Origin: Moorena sp. SIO3I8
Lineage (GTDB): Bacteria; Cyanobacteriota; Cyanobacteriia; Cyanobacteriales; Coleofasciculaceae
Assembly: GCF_010692325.1 (NCBI RefSeq)
Contig: NZ_JAAHHW010000069.1
Span: 1-36,762, forward strand
Direction: 5' to 3'
Length of the DNA stretch: 36,762 nt
Shown here: piece after piece, positions 1 to 8,320 of the stretch
Numbering within the stretch: the first letter of the stretch is position 1
How the letters are laid out: the number at the start of each line of letters is the position of its first letter
Made by a program: the position numbers and the translations under genes
Notes under the pieces: model-generated
What the model was told of the DNA's origin: nothing
The model's database searches: none
Seen by the model: the letters and a program-made list of their open reading frames with translations, nothing else

Positions 1-337
1 AGGTTAAAGCAATCTTAGGATCTTTAAAGGGAGCTAACAGCTTTTCAATCCAATCTTGGTAGATGGGATAAACGTGAGCACTGGCAATAACGATGAATTG
101 CCCGGTGGCAGCCTGACATCCAAGGTTGAGCGCTCGCCCAAAGGAAAACTCCTCCGGTTTGATGGATAAGAGTTTGACTCGATAGCGGGATGCAATGGAT
201 GGAGTGGCATCAGTAGAACCTGAGTCAACAACAATGATTTCTACATCTTGGATTGTCTGCTGCATGATGCCACTGAGCAGACGACCGATGTGTTCTTCTT
301 CGTTATAGCAACGAATGATAATGGATATTTCAGGCAC
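1..337 (-). CDS. family 2 glycosyltransferase, N-terminal part (gene runs off the left edge)
   Basis: The minus strand gives an open frame starting PEISIIIRCYNEEEHIG, with VVDSGSTDAT about 35 residues in and then FSFGRALNLG. These are the usual landmarks of GT-A fold family 2 glycosyltransferases, which move a sugar from a nucleotide-sugar donor to an acceptor, often for surface polysaccharide or lipid-linked glycans. The start is a GTG at 337; an in-frame stop lies four codons further upstream, so no longer N-terminus is possible. About 112 residues are visible and the C-terminal part lies outside the window. The acceptor and sugar cannot be told. The next gene on the same strand is a carbamoyltransferase remnant, so both may once have belonged to a polysaccharide or glycan-modification cluster (inference). 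Confidence 0.85.
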   Translation of the reverse strand, partial: MPEISIIIRCYNEEEHIGRLLSGIMQQTIQDVEIIVVDSGSTDATPSIASRYRVKLLSIKPEEFSFGRALNLGCQAATGQFIVIASAHVYPIYQDWIEKLLAPFKDPKIALT

Positions 338-496
338 TTTGCTTAACTATAATGGGGTTTATAGTACAGCGTTAAGTATATACACTTAACCATTGGATAT
401 GAGTTCCAAAACCAAGGATTTATAGGTTGAATCAGGGTAAACGCATATAATTTTATGAGTCCTATATATAGTGTTTTTTGATTGGTATTTTTAAGA

Positions 497-1020
497 TTAA
501 CTTACTTTTTGTTTAGATAAAACAGGTTGAACTTTATTGGAGTTGTCAACTAAAAAATTACCCATCACCAGTAGATCTATATCACTGTAAACAAATGTGC
601 GCAAGGCATCTTCTGGTGTATTCACAATTGGTTCACCCCGTAAATTGTAGGAAGTGTTTAAGAGGACGGTAATTTCAGTTGCCTCACCAAACTTTTCGAT
701 TACTTGATAATAGAACGGGTTAGATTCTTGGCGAATAGCTTGTAGGCGACCTGTGCCATTATGGCAGACAGCTTGAATTTGCTCTTGCTTATCTTCAAGA
801 ATTGGTGCCACCATCTGCATATAGCGAGGCAGATATTGGTTTTGTAAATTAGAACCGGAAAAATAATGATTTACCTGTTCGGCTAAGATAACTGGTGCAA
901 AAGGACGAAATGGTTCTATAAATTTAATTTTGGTATTGACAATTTCCTTCATTTTTAGTTGACGTGGATCGGCTAAAATCGAGCGGTTTCCTAATGCTCT
1001 TGGACCCCATTCACCACGCC
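497..1020 (-). pseudogene. carbamoyltransferase (NodU/CmcH family), C-terminal fragment cut by an IS element
   Basis: The frame reads EWGPRALGNRSILADPR, then MKEIVNTKIKFIEPFRPFAPVI and later VLLNTSYNLRGEPIVNTPEDA. These are hallmark motifs of the C-terminal domain of NodU/CmcH-type O-carbamoyltransferases, which transfer a carbamoyl group from carbamoyl phosphate to a sugar or antibiotic. Family members are about 550-600 residues; only about 170 remain. The frame is open upstream of the ATG at 952, and homology continues to about position 1018, directly next to the terminal inverted repeat of the IS4-type element. The N-terminal half is not found on the far side of the IS, so the gene was interrupted and the rest lost or moved. 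A short protein could still be made from the internal ATG at 952, but it would lack the YrdC-like part of the active site. Confidence 0.85.
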
Positions 1021-2306
1021 TTTCAGGGGTAGGTTTTTAATAAACTGGAAAAAAACGCGATGCTCTTAAACAGCGGCTAAGGGAACACAGCCATGAAGAA
1101 GAATCAAGATTACCAAAAATGGTTGAGGACAGTGACTAAAAAAATGCCCCATCTGAGCAAACCTCAAGCAGAGGTTTTAGGGATGTGGAGTTTTGGCATT
1201 GTGATGACCGGCTCTTGTGGACTGACCACAGTGGCAGTTTTTCTAGCGGCCTTGCTCGGCAAAAAAGAAAACACTGTACGTCAACAGTTGCGGGAGTGGT
1301 ACAGAAATCAGCAAGACAAAAAAGGGGATAAACGAGCTGAACTTGATGTCACCAGCTGTGCAAGCCCCACTCCTGCAATGGGTGTTAAATGGATGGCCTC
1401 CCCAGAAAAAATCGATGGTTTTAGCTCTTGATGCTTCGTTCCTTTTGTTGCCGATTTACCCTCTTAGTTGTGAGGGTTGTCTATCGCGGCTGCGGTATTC
1501 CTGTGGCTTGGAAAGTGATCGAAGCCAAGGCTAAAGGCAGTTGGCAACCCTATTGGCTGGATTTACTCTCCCACCTTACAAACACAATTCCCCAGGACTG
1601 GTTAGTTTTGGTGATGGCTGACCGAGGACTGTATGCCAAGTGGCTCGTGCGTTGCAATTCAACAACAGGGTTGGCATCCGTTTTTACGAATTAACCAACT
1701 TCGACAGTTTCATCCGGTGGGTCAACCCAGCTTTGTTCCTTTAACCACAGTGGTGACCCAGAACGGTCAAAGCTGGTCAGGTCGAGTAACTTGCTTTTCT
1801 AGCAATCCCCTCAGTTGTACCTTGCTGGCTCGATGGGACTCTGGGTACTCAGATCCTTGGTTGATTGTCACCGATCTCGACCCAGATCAAGCTGAGGGTT
1901 GATGGTATCGAATGGGTTCTTGGATTGAGTGTCTCTTCAAGGATACGTTGGCGGGGAGGTTGGCAATGGCACCAGACGAAAATGACTGACCCCCAAAGGG
2001 CTGAGCGTCATTGGTTGGCAATTGCCATCGCCACCTTGTGGGTCGTCAGTGTTGGAGGGGAATCTGATCCTGATCTATCCTTCAACGACTCACAACAGTT
2101 ACCGGCAACCCCTGTCGAGAGTCAAAACTCTGACACCGGTACACCGAAACCCCGTGTTTTGAGCTGTTTTCGTCGGGGCAAGTTAGCTGATTCTTGCTGC
2201 TCTACTCAATCATCTTCCGTTACCTATCGGTCAATTTTTTCCCGATTTTTCTCCAAGTATTCCTTTTCTATCCTCAGCCCTTTATCTTAAAAACCTACCC
2301 TTGAAA
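1021..2306. mobile_element. degenerate IS4-type insertion sequence with 20-bp terminal inverted repeats
   Basis: The ends at 1021-1040 and 2287-2306 are inverted repeats that match at 19 of 20 bases (TTTCAGGGGTAGGTTTTTAA against TTTCAAGGGTAGGTTTTTAA). Between them lies a frameshifted DDE transposase. The length of about 1.29 kb suits an IS4-group element. No matching target duplication is visible (CGCC before, GAAG after), and the right flank does not continue the carbamoyltransferase. The right border has therefore probably been rearranged, or the element was not a simple recent insertion. Confidence 0.8.
1093..2290 (+). pseudogene. IS4-type DDE transposase, broken by several frameshifts
   Basis: The protein is spread over at least five frame segments. 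The N-terminal part runs from MKKNQDYQKWLRTVTKKMPH at 1093. The first catalytic Asp is in MVLALDASF (about 1415). The second is in LVLVMADRGLYAKWL (about 1600-1650). The Glu region is WIECLFKD (about 1922), and the frame then jumps again to MTDPQRAERHWLAIAIATLW. All three DDE landmarks are recognisable in order, so this was a full transposase of roughly 400 residues. It can no longer be made as one protein. Programmed frameshifting would explain at most one shift, not four. Confidence 0.85.
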
Positions 2307-2311
2307 GAAGG

Positions 2312-2424
2312 TAGGGTCGCCTTAATCAATAAGTTTCAACCAAAGGTGCCCTTGACCCGTAATTAAATTCGCCACGGGTCGCACCTCTTTTATGCATAGC
2401 CTGCCAACCCTAAAGGCGACCCTA
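2312..2424. repeat. nested palindrome, MITE-like, 113 bp
   Basis: Outer arms TAGGGTCGCCTT (2312-2323) and AAGGCGACCCTA (2413-2424) are perfect inverted repeats. Inside them AGGTGC/GCACCT (2344-2349, 2381-2386) encloses GACCCGT/ACGGGTC (2354-2360, 2374-2380), followed by CTTTTAT, which looks like a rho-independent terminator. It starts six bases after the IS right end. It could be a small non-autonomous element or a folded RNA. No gene is seen between 2307 and 2595. Confidence 0.6.
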
Positions 2425-2595
2425 TCCTTACGGTAACTTCAAGACGCTCACCCTACCGGGTAGAGCGCGGGGCTTCTCGCGGTTCGGCTAACGAAGGCAC
2501 CAGCTTAATTTATATCCCACAAAGCGCTAAAATAAGCCAGTGACCCTCCCTGTCCTATTCATAGGATTGGGAGAATCAAGCTCGAAACTGATAAA

Positions 2596-2916
2596 ATGCC
2601 CAAGACTTACACTGTCGAATTTAATCACAAAGGCAACACATACACTATAGAGGTGCCAGAGGATAAAAAAATTCTTGAAGCTGCCCATGGGGCAGGGATA
2701 GATTTACCCAGTTCCTGCACGGCTGGAGTCTGTACCACTTGCGCTGCCAAACGAGTAGCAGAAGGCAGTGTAGACCAAACCGATGGCATGGGTTTAGGCC
2801 CACAACTCCAAGCAGAAGGCTATGTGCTGCTGTGTGTAGCTTATCCCCGCTCTAACCTGAAATTTGACACCGAAAAAGAAGATGAAGTGTACGACCGGCA
2901 GTTTGGTCAGCCGTGA
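2596..2916 (+). CDS. plant-type 2Fe-2S ferredoxin
   Basis: A 106-residue soluble protein with the plant-type [2Fe-2S] ferredoxin fold. The cluster ligands are C41, C46, C49 (PSSCTAGVCTTCAAK) and C80 (YVLLCVAYP), the canonical C-x4-C-x2-C spacing with the fourth Cys about 30 residues later. It would carry single electrons between photosystem I or other donors and soluble reductases. The C-terminus (KEDEVYDRQFGQP) is longer than in the main photosynthetic ferredoxin, and the sequence resembles the minor cyanobacterial ferredoxin group (Slr1828-like, from memory), so the specific partner is unknown. It stands alone, with a gene-free stretch on each side. Confidence 0.93.
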   Translation: MPKTYTVEFNHKGNTYTIEVPEDKKILEAAHGAGIDLPSSCTAGVCTTCAAKRVAEGSVDQTDGMGLGPQLQAEGYVLLCVAYPRSNLKFDTEKEDEVYDRQFGQP

Positions 2917-2950
2917 TCAGGTCAGTGCTGCTATATAATCTTAAGTATTT

Positions 2951-2987
2951 AGCTGTCAGCTATCAGCTATGAGCTATCAGCTATCAG
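2951..2987. repeat. heptanucleotide tandem repeat (AGCTATC type)
   Basis: About five imperfect copies of a 7-base unit (AGCTGTC, AGCTATC, AGCTATG, AGCTATC, AGCTATC). Related words recur in inverted orientation near 3082-3112. This is a short tandem repeat of the kind common between cyanobacterial genes. Confidence 0.75.
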
Positions 2988-3211
2988 AGGCTTTAACTGC
3001 TCCGGGTTTGATGAGTAAAACAAGCAGGGATTTTCAAGCAGCCGTATCAGCAGCCCCAGCTTGTTTACTACCGACCGTTGATTAGCTGACGACTGACGGC
3101 TGATAGCTGAATGCTTAAATATAATCAAATACCATTAGCCGAATAGCGAGAAGTAATGGTTAGATAGATTAGGATAGCCAGATTATCCTAATTAGAATTA
3201 GGGAGAAAACT

Positions 3212-3391
3212 ATGACAACCCATTTCATTACTGCAGAAATTGACCTCCAAGAGTCCCCTAAGGAACTGCACCAAGCTATTGAAGCAGAACTACAAGAACG
3301 GGGAGAACCCCTGCGCTGGGCAGTTACCCATGTAGACCCTGAGCAGGAGAAAGCTACGGTAGAGGCGATTGTGACTAAAGAGCGCAAATAG
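3212..3391 (+). CDS. 59-aa conserved small cyanobacterial protein upstream of DUF3326
   Basis: The frame starts MTTHFITAEIDLQESPKELH and ends VEAIVTKERK. It has a good ribosome binding site (AGGGAGA, about 6 bases before the ATG) and stops three bases before the DUF3326 start. It is acidic, has no membrane segment or signal peptide, and is predicted to be a small alpha/beta protein. I recall similar short proteins in other cyanobacteria next to the same neighbour, but no function is known to me. The three-base gap to the next gene makes co-translation with DUF3326 very likely. Confidence 0.8.
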   Translation: MTTHFITAEIDLQESPKELHQAIEAELQERGEPLRWAVTHVDPEQEKATVEAIVTKERK

Positions 3392-3394
3392 TAA

Positions 3395-4519
3395 GTGAAT
3401 CAGCGTGCCTATACCGTTGTTTTAATCATTCCTACTGGTGTAGGAGCGTCGATTGGTGGGTATGCCGGGGATGCCTTGCCAGTAGCTAGAGCGATCGCAC
3501 AAGTTAGCGATCGCTTAATCACCCATCCCAATGTGCTCAATGGTGCCCAGTTGTACTGGAACTTACCCAACGCCTTCTATGTAGAAGGCTATGGCCTTGA
3601 CAAATTTGCCGCTGGATGCTGGGGATTACGCCCAGTACATCAGAACCGGGTGGGATTACTCCTGGATCAGGGGATTGAACCAGAACTACGGTTGAGACAC
3701 CTACAAGCAGCAGATGCCACCAGAGCTACCCTAGGACTGAATCTAACCGACTACGTAGTCACAGATGCTCCCTTAAATGTAGAACTGCGCACAGCAGCAT
3801 CTGGAGCGAGTTGGGGAACAATTGGAAATCCCGATAGTTTATTGCGAGCAGCCCAAGTCTTGATTGAGCAAGCCGGAGCAAATGCGATCGCAGTAGTCGT
3901 GCGTTTTCCCGATGACATGGATAGTCAAGCATTGCAAGATTACCGTCATGGCCGAGGCGTAGACCCCCTCGCTGGTGCTGAAGCCATTATCAGTCACTTG
4001 ATTGTTCGTACCTTTCAAATTCCCTGTGCTCATGCACCAGCATTGATGCCTTTACCCATCGATCCTAAATTGTCACCTCGTTCAGCAGCAGAGGAATTGG
4101 GCTATACCTTCTTACCCTGTGTTTTAGTAGGATTGAGTCGCGCTCCCCAATTTGTCCTCAACCAAAAAAATTTTCCCTCCTCCCTTGCTAATCCAGATTC
4201 TCAAACGATTTCCTCAAAACCGGGAGACATCTGGGCTGATGATGTAGATGCGATTGTGATACCAGCAACCGCCTGTGGTGGTAGTGCAATGTTAAGCTTT
4301 AGCCAGCTGCAAACCCAGATCATTGCCGTTGAAGAAAACCAAACTACCATGGAAGTACCTCCAGAACCTTTGGGAATTAAAGCCATACGAGTAAACTCAT
4401 ATTTAGAGGCTCTAGGCTTGCTGGTTAGCCATCGTGCTGGGATCAGTCCTAAAGCTCTGAGTCCATCCCTATCATCCCTGGGTCGCTTAAATTTTTGTGA
4501 CAAAACAAATTCCCGATAA
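3395..4519 (+). CDS. DUF3326 family protein
   Basis: A 374-residue protein from a GTG start three bases after the preceding stop. It opens with VVLIIPTGVGASIGGYAGDA, a glycine-rich segment typical of DUF3326, a family conserved in cyanobacteria and plastid-bearing plants with no assigned reaction. Other conserved-looking parts are HPNVLNGAQLYWNLPNAFYVEG, TDAPLNVELRTAASGASWGT and VIPATACGGSAM. No signal peptide or membrane helix is seen, so it should be cytosolic. Its 3' end overlaps the CPBP protease gene by 23 bases in another frame, and it follows the 59-aa gene closely, so the three genes look like one transcription unit. Confidence 0.88.
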   Translation: MNQRAYTVVLIIPTGVGASIGGYAGDALPVARAIAQVSDRLITHPNVLNGAQLYWNLPNAFYVEGYGLDKFAAGCWGLRPVHQNRVGLLLDQGIEPELRLRHLQAADATRATLGLNLTDYVVTDAPLNVELRTAASGASWGTIGNPDSLLRAAQVLIEQAGANAIAVVVRFPDDMDSQALQDYRHGRGVDPLAGAEAIISHLIVRTFQIPCAHAPALMPLPIDPKLSPRSAAEELGYTFLPCVLVGLSRAPQFVLNQKNFPSSLANPDSQTISSKPGDIWADDVDAIVIPATACGGSAMLSFSQLQTQIIAVEENQTTMEVPPEPLGIKAIRVNSYLEALGLLVSHRAGISPKALSPSLSSLGRLNFCDKTNSR

Positions 4520-5090
4520 TCCCGAACTTGAACCCCTAACCCGCATCCAAGTACTAGTGGCAATGGGTATAACTGCCGTAGTCTTACTCATCTTTGCCAA
4601 GCTATGGCTGCAACTAGGCAAGCTCACTCTCCTGCCCATCAAATTTACCCCCAATGCCCTAGTTATAGGACTAGCCATGGGGTTGGCAATTACTGGAGCC
4701 AGTGGCTTAGTGTATCGTCTTTGGCCAGCTTATCGCCAGAGTGCAGAAGTATACCTAAAGTTAATTCTCAAGCCCCTAATCATACCAGATTTAATGTGGC
4801 TAGGACTGTTGCCCGGTATGAGTGAAGAATTACTGTTTCGGGGTGTCATGTTGCCAGCAGTAGGGTTGAATGCTATCGGTATCATAGCCTCCAGTATGCT
4901 ATTTGGGATTTTGCATCTAAGCGGTATCCAACAATGGCCCTATGTAGTTTGGGCAACCCTTGTTGGTTTGCTTCTGGGGTATAGTGCGGTAGCAACAGAC
5001 AATTTACTCGTACCAATTGTAGCTCATATCGTGACCAACTTTGTCTCTAGCTTGGTATGGAAATTGGGGAATTTAGAAAATAGAACATAG
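4497..5090 (+). CDS. CPBP family intramembrane metalloprotease
   Basis: A 197-residue membrane protein with about six hydrophobic segments and the CPBP/Abi (CaaX protease and bacteriocin-processing) motifs in order: EELLFRG (EExxxR) near residue 113, FGILH (FxxxH) near residue 140, and HIVTN (HxxxN) near residue 181. These form the metal and catalytic centre of glutamic-type intramembrane proteases such as Rce1. The substrate is unknown. It begins at a GTG inside the last 23 bases of the DUF3326 gene, so translational coupling is likely. Confidence 0.9.
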   Translation: MTKQIPDNPELEPLTRIQVLVAMGITAVVLLIFAKLWLQLGKLTLLPIKFTPNALVIGLAMGLAITGASGLVYRLWPAYRQSAEVYLKLILKPLIIPDLMWLGLLPGMSEELLFRGVMLPAVGLNAIGIIASSMLFGILHLSGIQQWPYVVWATLVGLLLGYSAVATDNLLVPIVAHIVTNFVSSLVWKLGNLENRT

Positions 5091-5180
5091 AAAATTTAAA
5101 ATCCAATAAAAAATAACAATTAAATAACAATTAAATAATAATCCGTGTAGGAATTGTGATAATTTTTGTTCCCTCTTCCC

Positions 5181-5229
5181 TACTCCCTACTCCCTACTCC
5201 CTACTCCCTACTCCCTACTCCCTGTTCCC
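5181..5229. repeat. heptanucleotide tandem repeat (TACTCCC x6)
   Basis: Six perfect copies of TACTCCC (5181-5222) followed by one degenerate copy (TGTTCCC). It lies between the convergent ends of the CPBP protease gene and purN, so it could affect the 3' ends of both transcripts. Confidence 0.9.
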
Positions 5230-5244
5230 TTTGCTAAATAACAA

Positions 5245-5904
5245 TTAACAATTGATTAATGCGATCGCTTCCACTAAAATCCGATGTTCTTGGACTTGAA
5301 TCCGGGCATGGAGGGTTTCTGGGGTATCATCGGGTAGCACAGGAACAGCTGCCTGAAAAAGGATTGGACCACTGTCAACATCTAGACTGACCACGTGAAC
5401 CGTACACCCTGTAATTTTTACCCCAGCCTCAAGGGCTTGTTCCACCGCCCGCACCCCTTTGAAACTAGGTAATACGCTGGGATGGATGTTGAGAATCCGG
5501 TTAGGAAAAGCGTCTAGGAGTACCTGTGTCACCACTCGCATCCAACCAGCCATCACGACCCACTCCACCTCATACTGTCGTAAAGTTTCGACAATTTGTT
5601 GATCGAAATCTTCCCGTTTTTTGGTGTGCCGGTGATTATGTAGGACTGCTGGAATGCCGTATTTTTCTGCTCTAGCTAACGCTTTAATGCCTGGATTATT
5701 GTAAATGAGTACTTGAATTTGGGCATTGAGTTGGCCGTTAGCGATCGCACTAGCTATGGCTTCAAAGTTACTGCCACTTCCGGAAGCCATCACTCCCAGT
5801 TTCAGAGGGGAAGTAGTCGGTAAGGAGTCTACGGTCTGTGGTCGAGAAATGGTAGGGGAAATCAAGGTCGGGCTGGAATCTGGGGAAGTTAGATTGGCAG
5901 TCAT
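5245..5904 (-). CDS. purN: phosphoribosylglycinamide formyltransferase
   Basis: This enzyme transfers a formyl group from 10-formyltetrahydrofolate to glycinamide ribonucleotide, the third step of de novo purine synthesis. The 219-residue protein has a 35-residue low-complexity N-terminal extension rich in Ser, Thr and Pro, then LGVMASGSGSNFEAI (phosphate-binding loop), VVMAGWMRVV, and the active-site stretch ILNIHPSVLPSFKG with N139 and H141. VDSGPI supplies the catalytic Asp (D177). The ending QVQEHRILVEAIALI is also typical. All catalytic residues are present. It is transcribed away from gpmI, with a 490-bp gap holding a palindromic element. Confidence 0.93.
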   Translation of the reverse strand: MTANLTSPDSSPTLISPTISRPQTVDSLPTTSPLKLGVMASGSGSNFEAIASAIANGQLNAQIQVLIYNNPGIKALARAEKYGIPAVLHNHRHTKKREDFDQQIVETLRQYEVEWVVMAGWMRVVTQVLLDAFPNRILNIHPSVLPSFKGVRAVEQALEAGVKITGCTVHVVSLDVDSGPILFQAAVPVLPDDTPETLHARIQVQEHRILVEAIALINC

Positions 5905-6092
5905 ATCGGTAAATGCGATCGCACAGTCATAAGCATGACCATTAACATATCAATTTTATAGGAATGTTGAGATAAATGAGTTTCTGTAACCTTTCCACAC
6001 CTCTGTTACTTGTAACTGTAGGCTGTCAGTAGCCGTGAGCCAAACATGCACCGGCACGCCTAATTAATTGCATACAAAGCTTAATTTCCGAG

Positions 6093-6219
6093 TCAGGGCA
6101 AACCCATCTTATTTTAAAATGCCTACTCGATATGAAACTCATACGATAAGTAATTTTGCTTATGAATTTTCTAATTTTGTCTGAGTAAGGCTTTTATAAT
6201 TTAGATGGGTTTGCCCTGA
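6093..6219. repeat. 127-bp palindromic MITE-like element with perfect 17-bp inverted ends
   Basis: The arms TCAGGGCAAACCCATCT (6093-6109) and its exact reverse complement (6203-6219) enclose 93 bases. The palindrome continues inward imperfectly (GCCTACTC against GAGTAAGGC, then ATAAG against CTTAT). The whole unit would fold into one long hairpin. It sits in the gene-free region between divergent purN and gpmI (5905-6393), where I see no coding sequence. A TATGAT near 6354 could be a gpmI -10 box. Confidence 0.7.
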
Positions 6220-6393
6220 TTTGCGAGTATAAATTCCTATTAGCTTGTGGGACTCAAAACTTGTGCTAAGACCAGATTTAAGCATTATCCTGACTCTGCC
6301 AGCCGAAACCTAATAAAAATCGAAATTTATCATGAATATGCGGATTTTGAATGATATGATCGCGGTGAAATTAAGAGTAGGATAAAAGGCGAT

Positions 6394-7995
6394 ATGATGA
6401 GGCAAGCACCTGTTTCTCCTGTGGTGCTAGTTATCTTAGACGGTTGGGGTTACCGCGAAGTAACTGATGCCAATGGGATAGCCCTAGCAGAAACCCCTGT
6501 AATGGACAGCCTCTGGGCGGCCTATCCGAGTACATTAATTCGCACCTCTGGAAAGGACGTGGGACTCCCAGAGGGTCAAATGGGCAATTCGGAAGTGGGG
6601 CACTTGAATATAGGTGCTGGGCGTGTGGTGCCTCAAGAACTTGTGCGCATCTCTGATGCGGTGGAAAATGGCACTTTAAACGATAACCAAGCTATTGTGC
6701 AAGCATGCCGAGAGGTTAAATCTCGGGGTGGGAAGATGCATATCGTGGGTTTGTGTTCTGAGGGTGGGGTACACTCCCATCTCAATCACCTCCTAGGATT
6801 GCTAGCGCTAGCCAAAGCCCAAAATCTATCTGAGGTCTATATCCACGCGATTACCGATGGTCGTGATACTAAACCGACCGACGGCATTGAAGCAATTCAA
6901 AAAATTCAAGATTATATTGATCAAGTTGGCATTGGATGCATCGCCACCATTAGTGGTCGCTACTACGCCATGGATCGAGACCGACGCTGGGAAAGGATTT
7001 CAAAAGCCTATGAAGTTATGACTCAGGATGGTCCTGGAAATGCTATCTCAGCAGTACAATTCCTCAAGGAGTCTTATGAGTCAGAAATTACTGACGAGTT
7101 TATCTTGCCCACACGGCTTACTCCTGGAGCTGTGACAGCAGGAGATGGAGTAATTTTCTTTAACTTCCGCCCAGATAGAGCCCGACAGCTTACCCAAGCC
7201 TTCGTGGATCCTAACTTTGATGGCTTTGAGCGGGAACAGATCAAACCCCTAACCTTTGCCACCTTTACCCAGTATGACCCCAGTTTTCCGGTATTGGTCG
7301 CCTTTGAACCTCAGAACTTGACTAATATTCTGGGGGAAGTTATATCCCAGCATGGGTTGCGCCAATTCCGAACTGCGGAAACAGAAAAATACGCCCACGT
7401 CACTTACTTTTTTAATGGTGGTCTAGAAGTTCCCTTCGAGGGTGAAGACCGGAAATTGGTGCAAAGTCCGATGGTACCAACCTATGATAAAGCACCAGCC
7501 ATGTCAGCTAAGGAAGTGACCGATGAAGTGATCGCAGCGATCGAAAAACGCATTTACTCCCTGGTAGTGATTAACTATGCCAACACTGATATGGTGGGCC
7601 ATACTGGCAATGTGGAAGCCTGCATAGAAGCAGTGGAAACCGTAGACCGCTGCATAGGACGCTTAATTGATAGGATTATTAAAGTTGGTGGCACTACCCT
7701 GATTACTGCTGACCACGGCAACGCCGAGACTATGCGCGATGAGACAGGTAATCCTTGGACAGCTCACACGACAAACCCAGTACCCTTTATCCTAGTAGAA
7801 GGGGAAAAATTAAAAATCCCTGGACATGGTACAGAAGTTGCATTGCGCTGTGATGGATGTCTGGCAGATATTGCCCCGACCATCTTGGAAATCTTGCAAC
7901 TTCCCCAGCCAAAAGAAATGACTGGGCGTTCTATGATCCAACCCGCTAAGTTGGAAGTCCGTAATAATCGGACACCCGTGCGAGTTTCTCTATAA
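6394..7995 (+). CDS. gpmI: 2,3-bisphosphoglycerate-independent phosphoglycerate mutase
   Basis: Interconverts 3- and 2-phosphoglycerate in glycolysis, using two Mn2+ ions and a serine phospho-enzyme. The 533-residue length is normal. VVLVILDGWGYRE carries the first metal-binding Asp (D16). QMGNSEVGHLNIGAG holds the nucleophile S66. SEGGVHSHLNHL, AITDGRDTKP and SGRYYAMDRDRRWER are substrate-binding motifs, and VVINYANTDMVGHTGN and ITADHGNAE supply the remaining metal ligands. Two adjacent ATGs (6394 and 6397) can serve as start. secG follows after 77 bases on the same strand, an arrangement I recall in other cyanobacteria, so co-transcription is likely. Confidence 0.97.
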   Translation: MMRQAPVSPVVLVILDGWGYREVTDANGIALAETPVMDSLWAAYPSTLIRTSGKDVGLPEGQMGNSEVGHLNIGAGRVVPQELVRISDAVENGTLNDNQAIVQACREVKSRGGKMHIVGLCSEGGVHSHLNHLLGLLALAKAQNLSEVYIHAITDGRDTKPTDGIEAIQKIQDYIDQVGIGCIATISGRYYAMDRDRRWERISKAYEVMTQDGPGNAISAVQFLKESYESEITDEFILPTRLTPGAVTAGDGVIFFNFRPDRARQLTQAFVDPNFDGFEREQIKPLTFATFTQYDPSFPVLVAFEPQNLTNILGEVISQHGLRQFRTAETEKYAHVTYFFNGGLEVPFEGEDRKLVQSPMVPTYDKAPAMSAKEVTDEVIAAIEKRIYSLVVINYANTDMVGHTGNVEACIEAVETVDRCIGRLIDRIIKVGGTTLITADHGNAETMRDETGNPWTAHTTNPVPFILVEGEKLKIPGHGTEVALRCDGCLADIAPTILEILQLPQPKEMTGRSMIQPAKLEVRNNRTPVRVSL

Positions 7996-8072
7996 CACAG
8001 GAAGTTGAGAACCCCTTTGTTTTAACCGAGGGAGAGTTCAAAACTTCTCAATGCCGTAATATTGTCAAAAGA

Positions 8073-8303
8073 ATGGTTAATCAAATCCTGCAAATTATTT
8101 GGGTTTTATCTGGCTTGGGTCTGATTATTTTGGTTTTGCTCCATAGTCCCAAGGGAGATGGCCTTGGCGGTATCGGTGGTCAAGCTCAGCTGTTTACCAG
8201 CACCAAGAGTGCTGAAAAAGCCCTGAACCGGGTGACCTGGATCTTGGCGATTACCTTTATGAGCTTGACAGTGATTTTAAGTGCAGGTTGGTTAAACCAG
8301 TAA
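8073..8303 (+). CDS. secG: preprotein translocase subunit SecG
   Basis: A 76-residue membrane protein with two hydrophobic helices (about 4-22 and 54-73), separated by the SecG loop with HSPKGDGLGGIGGQAQLF. SecG is the small accessory subunit of the SecYEG channel that exports proteins across the plasma and thylakoid membranes. Length and topology fit the family. It lies 77 bases after gpmI and 17 bases before the peptidase gene. Confidence 0.95.
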   Translation: MVNQILQIIWVLSGLGLIILVLLHSPKGDGLGGIGGQAQLFTSTKSAEKALNRVTWILAITFMSLTVILSAGWLNQ

Positions 8304-8320
8304 ATAATTAGAGTTAAACC

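Noticed and set aside
1093-2290. Several separate small genes in the IS interior
   Set aside because: Joined across frames they spell one DDE transposase in the right order, so they are pieces of a single broken gene.
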